NCBI RefSeq assembly: GCF_019097595.1
Contig: NC_080710.1
Location: 30,013,280 to 30,077,279, forward strand
Direction of reading: 5' to 3'
Source of the DNA: Hemibagrus wyckioides
Taxonomy: Eukaryota; Chordata; Actinopteri; Siluriformes; Bagridae
DNA length: 64,000 nt
The notes below the pieces were generated by a model, which searched no databases, was not told the origin of the DNA, and worked only from the letters and a program-made list of their open reading frames with translations. The translations under genes were made by a program, and so were the position numbers. This document shows positions 57,257 to 64,000 of this stretch, in pieces. Numbering within the stretch: position 1 is the first letter of the stretch; every line of letters begins with the position of its first letter.

Positions 57257-57280
57257 TAACCGATATAAGGGTGCAAACAT

Positions 57281-58505
57281 CTGAACTGTGAATCTAAAGC
57301 TAGTTATCAGTCAGATTTCGTTAGTTTGAGGCAAACGTGAAGTCAGTGAAAATTCAGTTCAGTTAATAAAATAATATTTAATAATATGGTGATGAAAATT
57401 GGACTGAATACTAAAGATCTTTAATGTAGAATGTGTATTTTTGTGATATAATTTAAAATAAACATTGAAAATGTGCTAATGTATGCAGTGAAATGGAAGA
57501 TTATACTGAAAGATGTTTAATTTGTGTGGCTGTAACTGAATGCTTGCTGTTTAAAAAAAAATAAATAAAAAATACGGACTTGACCTTTGTAGCAAACCTC
57601 AGTTATATGAGGCAGAACTTCTTAGGGAAGAAACTGAAGAGCCGAGCTGCTTTTCTTTATTAAATGTGTCAGTCCTTCACAGCTCGAGCTCTCAGCCAGG
57701 GTTAAATCCATAATACTGCAATAATTCTGCACTTGATAACAAGTCACCAATCACAGCTGTGAAAAAGAGAAGCTCTGAAATGAAAGTAGCCCACACTCAC
57801 ACTTACTCAAATTACATTCCCTCCTATCATTTGGACTGAAAATACACAGTGCTGAACAAATTAAAGCAGATTGCTTAACCAACACCCCAGGCCTTTCAGT
57901 TCTATACAGCTTTAAAAAAAATCACTTTTCATGATTCTGCCAGTGATCCTTTATAGAGGGAGAAAATCATTCAATTTTATTATTAAAAAAGTAACTAACT
58001 GCAACCAGTTTCATTTGAAGGAAAGGCTAAAGTTTATTAAATCTGACATTTCTATGTCCACTCATTTTTCTCGGAATGAACCTTTTGTTAGCAAGAAAAG
58101 GATAAAGATGTGTATGTGTGTGTATATATGTATCCAGAAGGCACGTGTTGCACCATTTGTTTTAATTTCTTCTGAGGATTAATGCAAAAAAAAAAAAAAG
58201 ACAATTTATCATCCTGGAAAATAATCAGATAAGGTTATGATGTGATGTCTGACAACAGATTTACTGTTACGACCCAAAAGTTGATTATTTTCCTACAACA
58301 GCACATCCTGTACTTACATTTATCGTTGTGGAACGTCTGGAAAACAAGTTTGATCTCATTATCACTTACATTATAGCAGCTATAATAATAATAATGAAAA
58401 AAAAATAAGTCACACACCTCGTCACCATGTTACAGAAAACCTTAAAGCATCTCCTCTGTGCTGAAGACAGAAAGGTCCGAAAATTTAAATTTACAGCTTT
58501 ATACA
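57281..58505. other. Unique AT-rich DNA
   Basis: No gene was recognised. A-rich runs lie at about 57551-57570 and 58186-58199. The stretch 57650-57800 is repeat-free and may be conserved non-coding DNA. Confidence 0.4.
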
Positions 58506-59708
<1,203 letters not shown>

Positions 59709-59768
59709 CTGGAGATTCATTCAATTCATTATATAAATGTTCAAGAAACAAGAAATTTCAAGAAATTT

Positions 59769-60107
<339 letters not shown>

Positions 60108-60116
60108 AATAATAAT

Positions 60117-60147
<31 letters not shown>
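60108..60147. repeat. (AAT)n microsatellite
   Basis: Directly visible. Confidence 0.93.
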
Positions 60148-60239
60148 CACTCTGTCACATGATGAACAACCTTTGTAATTTTGCTTACATCATAGAATCG
60201 TGATTCAGGTCGCAGTTTTCCGGTTCCTTTCTTTAAGAC

Positions 60240-60735
60240 CCACAGCCAGGTCATATTTTATTTCAGGGTTGCCAGGGTTATGTTTTTAACCAATTCGTAC
60301 CAGTACACTGCTGTTTCATTTCACCAGCAGAATGGAATTGGACATATGGGAAGTTTTCAATCAGTATTAACAAATGAATGATTTTCTGGTCACAAGTCTG
60401 ATATAAAATTTCAGTGTGAGACGTGTCTTTTTCCCTCTGTTGGATAACATTACACAAAATTGTATTGGATGAAAATAAATTTTAGCTGCTTATGAACAAC
60501 AATTGGAGCATCAGCAGAAATTTCTTTGAATATACAAACTTTTTTTGGAGCTTTTCTATGACTATATCGCCCCTAGTAGACTAGGGGGAAAAAACAGAAA
60601 TACTTATGAAACACTATAAATTCTTAAAGCTCTGACTGTCTACTTTCACATGATCTTCATATTAACCACCACTGTGGAGTGGAACATGTCAAAGACATTC
60701 AATACTCAACATGGACACAACAAAACAGGAGGGGA
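60240..60735 (+). repeat. Family B dispersed repeat, copy 2
   Basis: Same order of blocks as 23090-23605: GTACCAGTACACTG, TTTTCAATCAGT, TTTTTCCCTCTGTTGGA, AGTAGACTAGGG, AAATACTTATGAAACACT, CTTCATATTAACCACCACTG, ACATGGACACAACAAAA. No coding capacity seen. Confidence 0.75.
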
Positions 60736-61514
60736 CTTCATTTTTTGGCCTCTTGGAAAAAATAATATCAAATTGAGCTAGGTTTGGTATTAAAATGCTA
60801 ATAGCAAATCAAACTGTCTGCATGCTTGATTAAAAAGCCTGCAGTTTACCCAGATCTTGCTTTGAAGCAGATAATTAAAATGACTATACATTACTGCCCA
60901 TGTACCGCAATTATTTGCAAGTGCTTGCACTTTACTGCAATTATCTGTCATTATCACAATTATTTATATTAGACCGTTATTTGCACAGCTGCATTTGCTA
61001 TCTGCATTTGTAATCACCGTATCATCATGCTGCTAACCTCTACCTGTAACCTCAATTAACCTTGATTACCTTTTTCATTACATCATATTGTTATCCTGTA
61101 CAATGTTATCTTAACTTATTGCACCATGTCCTTATTTATTTCATTTAACTCCTGTAGCTATTTGTACAACTGGTTGGATGTTAACTGCATTCCCTCGCTT
61201 CTGTCCTCATAGATGGGCAAATTAATTAATTAATTATTAATAATTAATCCTATCCTAACCTACTATACTTATAAGAGCATGTTCATGATCATTCAATTCT
61301 ATGTGTTTCTTCAGATTTACCTTCAGAATGTCTGGTAAATGTTCTCAGTATGTTAGACAGAATATGTGGACTGTGGTGTGGATACTTGCTCTTCCAGATG
61401 ATTTCTACAGACATAATTATTCTACATAATAATATGGCGTTATAGAAAAGCATATGTAGGGCTATAGTGAAACTGCCTTTATCAAACCAAGACAAGTCCA
61501 AGACCGGGACTTAA
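60736..61514. other. Unique AT-rich DNA
   Basis: A short TTAA-rich tract lies at about 61218-61248. No gene was recognised. Confidence 0.45.
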
Positions 61515-61600
61515 AGAAGGTAAGATTCAAGATTCTATTTGTCACATGCGCAGTTATACACAATATACAACTTGTAGAGCAATGGAAACCCTGCCTACTC
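61515..61600 (-). repeat. Retroposon end fragment
   Basis: AAGATTCAAGATTCTATTTG, TCACATGCGCAGTTATACAC and ACTTGTAGAGCAATGGAA resemble the complement of a fish retroposon end. Fragment only. Confidence 0.5.
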
Positions 61601-61844
61601 ACCCTATAGAAACAATAAGAAAATAGAATTTGATGTGCAATTAGGTTACCAAGACCAACACTTATCAAATACTTTTCTAAACCAAAACTAGCTGGCTTCA
61701 TTTGTGCATTGCTCAAATGGCTGTTTTCTAGAAGATGGAATTACCTCACAGCATGAACATGATATGAGACCAAGAGCAAATTTATCAAGATAAATACCCA
61801 AGACACTGTACAAGTACTAATGACAATACATTTGAGACAAGCCA
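61601..61844. other. Unique DNA
   Basis: No feature was recognised. Confidence 0.4.
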
Positions 61845-61888
61845 GTATATATTTGGATAAACACATTTTTACAATGGACATTGTCTCA

Positions 61889-62073
61889 TTTACATTTCTG
61901 GCATTTGGCAGACACGCTTATCCAGATCAGCTTACATTTTCATCTCATTTTATACAACTGAGCAATTGAGGGTTAATTGAGGGTTGCTCAGGGGCCCAGC
62001 AGTGGTAGCTTGGTGAACTCACAACCTTCTGATTAGACGTCCAACACCTTAACCACTAAGCTACCACATCCCC
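61889..62073 (-). mobile_element. tRNA-derived SINE nested in family A
   Basis: Minus-strand reading gives GGTAGCTTAGTGGTTAAGGT (A box), GAAGGTTGTGAGTTCACC (B-box region), GGGCCCCTGAGCAACCC and a tail ATCTGGATAAGCGTGTCTGC followed by CAAATGCC. Orientation is opposite to its host repeat. Confidence 0.85.
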
Positions 62074-62077
62074 AGCA

Positions 62078-62114
62078 GCTTTACTTATGTAAAGCAGCTT
62101 TACATAAGTAAAGC
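62078..62114. repeat. Perfect 37-nt palindrome
   Basis: GCTTTACTTATGTAAAGC, a central A, then GCTTTACATAAGTAAAGC. Outer arms are exact inverted copies. It sits right after the SINE's 3' junction in family A sequence. Confidence 0.9.
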
Positions 62115-62610
62115 ATAAGTAATATTTATCCCTAAAGACAAGCCTGAAGTGAAAGTGGTAAGGAAAAACTCCCTGAGATGATCTGAGGAAGAAACCTTGA
62201 GAGGAACCAGGCTCAAAAGTGAACCTCATCCTCATTTAGGAGACACTGGAAGTAAATAATGTAAATGTAAATAATATCCTTTCTACAACAGTTTATAGTC
62301 ACATGGAATTGTGCAACCAAGACATCCTGAGAAACTAAAAGGTCAGTGTAGTTTCTGAGTTCATTATAAATTTAACACTGATTTCTTCCTGCTGAAGTGG
62401 TCAAATGTTCACCGATGAAGACCAGAGCACAAAGCTGGCCACCGCAATGGCTGTTCAAAAGACAGTGTGATAGTCTCATAATGATTCTGTCCACAGCATT
62501 GCCATGGGTCACAGGCTGTCAAAAGTGTATATGCACCATAGTAACCTAGTCTACTTATACTGAAAAATATCCACATCTCCCTTTTCATCATGCCAAACTT
62601 ACACTATTTG

Positions 62611-62787
62611 GGCTAATTGGGTTAGTGGTCAAGGCATTGGACTACTAATCACTACTAACTAAGGTTGTGAATAAGAATGCCGGACCACCAAGCTGCCACT
62701 ACTAGGCCCATAAACATGGCCCTACAAATGAGATAAATGTACTTTGCTCTGGATAAGGGCATATGCCAAATGCTGTAAATGTTAAAG
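62611..62787 (+). mobile_element. tRNA-derived SINE, degraded
   Basis: TTGGGTTAGTGGTCAAGGCA, TGGACTACTAATCACTAC, CACCAAGCTGCCACTACTAG and GCTCTGGATAAGGGCATATG are recognisable. Confidence 0.78.
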
Positions 62788-62911
62788 TATGATAAAGTAA
62801 GGTTGGATATTTAGAGATCTGGCATCCTTGGTTACCAATATTACATGTTCATAAGTAATTTGAAGTGTATGTGGAGCATTCTGTATACTTCACATAAACA
62901 CATTCTGTACA

Positions 62912-62912
<1 letters not shown>

Positions 62913-62943
<31 letters not shown>
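62913..62943. repeat. (CA)n microsatellite
   Basis: Pure CA tract. Confidence 0.95.
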
Positions 62944-62947
<4 letters not shown>

Positions 62948-63635
62948 TGTTATATGAAAAGCCCCAGGGGTTTCCATCACCTCAATACCAGTGTTGGGCA
63001 GCTTTCCTGGTCCAGAGGGATGAGATACCCAATCAATACAGTCTGAGCCCCCAATCGCCTGAGGTCCACATTCAGCACTCATCTAGAATGGTATAACAAC
63101 ACAAGCTGAAAAACAATGAAAAAAAAGAAACGTGTAGGTTAGAGTTGTTTATTAGTTCGGAGGTGAAGGCTTACTTTCAGTAATATACTGAGTGTATAAT
63201 ACATTGTTGGATATGAGTGTAGTTCTACACTGCAGGCTGACTAAGGATGATTTCATTTGGTACACTTGCTTGGGGGTTTGCCCCAGTCTTATCCTTGACT
63301 AGCCTGCTTTTATACAGAATTGTGTTAAACCAAGACATGCTATAGTTGTGCAATGCTTTCATCATAAGCATGAGTACAAATGGATAAAATTGTATGCTTT
63401 GAGCTTTTTCTGGCAGTGATTTCTTTTTCTTTCTTTTTTTTTTCCAAGTAACCTATTTTCTTCCAATTTATTCATTTGCAGATTCATACCCTGTAGCTGC
63501 AGTAGTTCTCCTCTATCACACATCTACCAACCAGGATATGCTTCTTCTGGGAATCTCCTGCATCTTTGAAACATTGTTAGGAAATATAATGCTGTTATAG
63601 GAATAATAAGGTTTTTTTGCCAATAGGACAACTGA
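62944..63635. other. Unique DNA
   Basis: A T-rich run lies at about 63419-63445. No gene was recognised. Confidence 0.45.
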
Positions 63636-63838
63636 TGTTCAATTCAATTATATTTACAGAGTAGTTTTCAATAGTTGACATTGTCACAATGCAGCTTTAC
63701 AGAAATCCATAAGTAGACTTAGATTTTATGAACATGCCAGAGGTGACAATTGCAAAGCAGAAACTCTCTGAGATGACCTGAGGAAGAAACCTTGAGAAGA
63801 AACTCAAATGGATAGCAATCTTCTCCTGACAATGTGAT
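63636..63838 (+). repeat. Family A dispersed repeat, copy at window end
   Basis: TGTTCAATTCAATTATATTT, GTTGACATTGTCACAATGCA, GCTTTACAGAAATCC, CTGAGATGACCTGAGGAAGA and AACCTTGAGAAGAAACTC follow the family A order. Confidence 0.72.
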
Positions 63839-63854
63839 ATAGCAGGGCTCTAGT

Positions 63855-63945
63855 TCAGACTCCTGATCATCACAGCCATATGTGGTTCTTCCACAAAATA
63901 TTACCACAAAGCTGGAAGCAGACAATTGTCTAGAATGAACCTTAA
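63855..63945 (-). mobile_element. Tc1/mariner fragment, third family
   Basis: GATCATCACAGCCATATGTG, GTTCTTCCACAAAATATTAC and CACAAAGCTGGAAGCAGACA follow the order found just inside the end of the family represented at 41097-41600. Only about 90 bp remains. Confidence 0.55.
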
Positions 63946-64000
63946 CCCTTTCTGTGCTTGTGATTCACTTTCTGCTGCTGTGGACCCTATAGATTTTCAC

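Larger units (their letters stand above)
56778..57280. repeat. Large inverted duplication (palindrome) with Tc1 ends
   Basis: Left arm 56778-56945 and right arm 57117-57280 are inverted copies with few differences (a 3-base TTC-type insertion and some substitutions), separated by a 171-bp loop. Both arms include non-element flank (ATGTTTGCACCCTTATATCG) outside the Tc1 tip CACTATATTGGCAAAAA. Confidence 0.88.
61845..62520 (+). repeat. Family A dispersed repeat split by a SINE
   Basis: The 5' part (TTTTTACAATGGACATTGTC TCA) ends at 61888 and the rest resumes after 62073 with AGCAGCTTTAC, AAACTCCCTGAGATG, GAGGAAGAAACCTTGAGAGG and GTCACATGGAATTGTGCAAC, ending near CATGGGTCACAGGCTGTC. Family A was therefore present before the SINE arrived. 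Confidence 0.75.

Overview
This is non-coding vertebrate DNA, most likely from a teleost fish and possibly a catfish or another otophysan. The reasons are AT-rich sequence, very dense CA/GT and other microsatellites, several Tc1/mariner families typical of fish genomes, tRNA-derived SINEs with a GGATAAGGGCGTCTGC-type tail, and an L2-like LINE end carrying the same tail. The organism call is inference from repeat content. There are no operons, ribosome-binding sites, tRNA or rRNA genes, or CRISPR arrays. I could not recognise a single confident host protein-coding exon, so the window is probably intergenic or deep intronic. Nearly all long open frames are translations of simple repeats: poly-Met, poly-Ile and poly-His from a GAT array, Leu/Ser from CT tracts, Phe/Leu/Val from AAC-rich arrays, and Pro from a G-rich array.

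Layout. At 0-9 kb lie Tc1 copy A (internally deleted), a SINE, a large CT/TTTC/CA microsatellite, Tc1 copy B with an 890-bp hAT element nested in it, a second-family Tc1 remnant, and a SINE/Tigger/Tc1 composite at 8.2-8.9 kb. At 9-19 kb lie GACA, GTACT and AAC-type arrays (two related arrays near 10.3-11.2 and 12.7-13.6 kb), a full-length Tigger-like MITE at 14.7-15.2 kb, and a 2-kb GAT/GAC array with higher-order structure at 16.8-18.8 kb. At 19-34 kb there is mostly unique DNA with SINE relics, an unclassified repeat (family B), a Tigger fragment, LINE relics, and adjacent GAA and TTTTA arrays. At 34-48 kb there is a G-rich minisatellite, SINEs, a Tc1 remnant containing a TCTTC array, a LINE relic, and a SINE whose interior has grown into a minisatellite. 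At 48-64 kb there are further SINEs, a Tigger MITE, a 30-bp minisatellite near 53.3-54.2 kb, a palindromic Tc1 derivative near 57 kb, the only nearly full-length Tc1 copy (58.5-59.7 kb, with a dead transposase), and copies of another unclassified dispersed repeat (family A).

The recognisable coding remnants all belong to mobile elements: Tc1 helix-turn-helix and DDE fragments, a BED zinc finger from a hAT transposase, and LINE reverse-transcriptase C-terminal relics. All are broken. Several unique stretches look compositionally like conserved non-coding (possibly regulatory) sequence, and one 86-bp segment is bounded by good splice-site matches, but nothing in the sequence proves function. 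I found no convincing undescribed biological system. The most interesting signals are structural: the palindromic Tc1 derivative with host flank inside both arms, the SINE-born minisatellite, the paired AAC arrays with a shared leader, and the phase-preserving GAT array.
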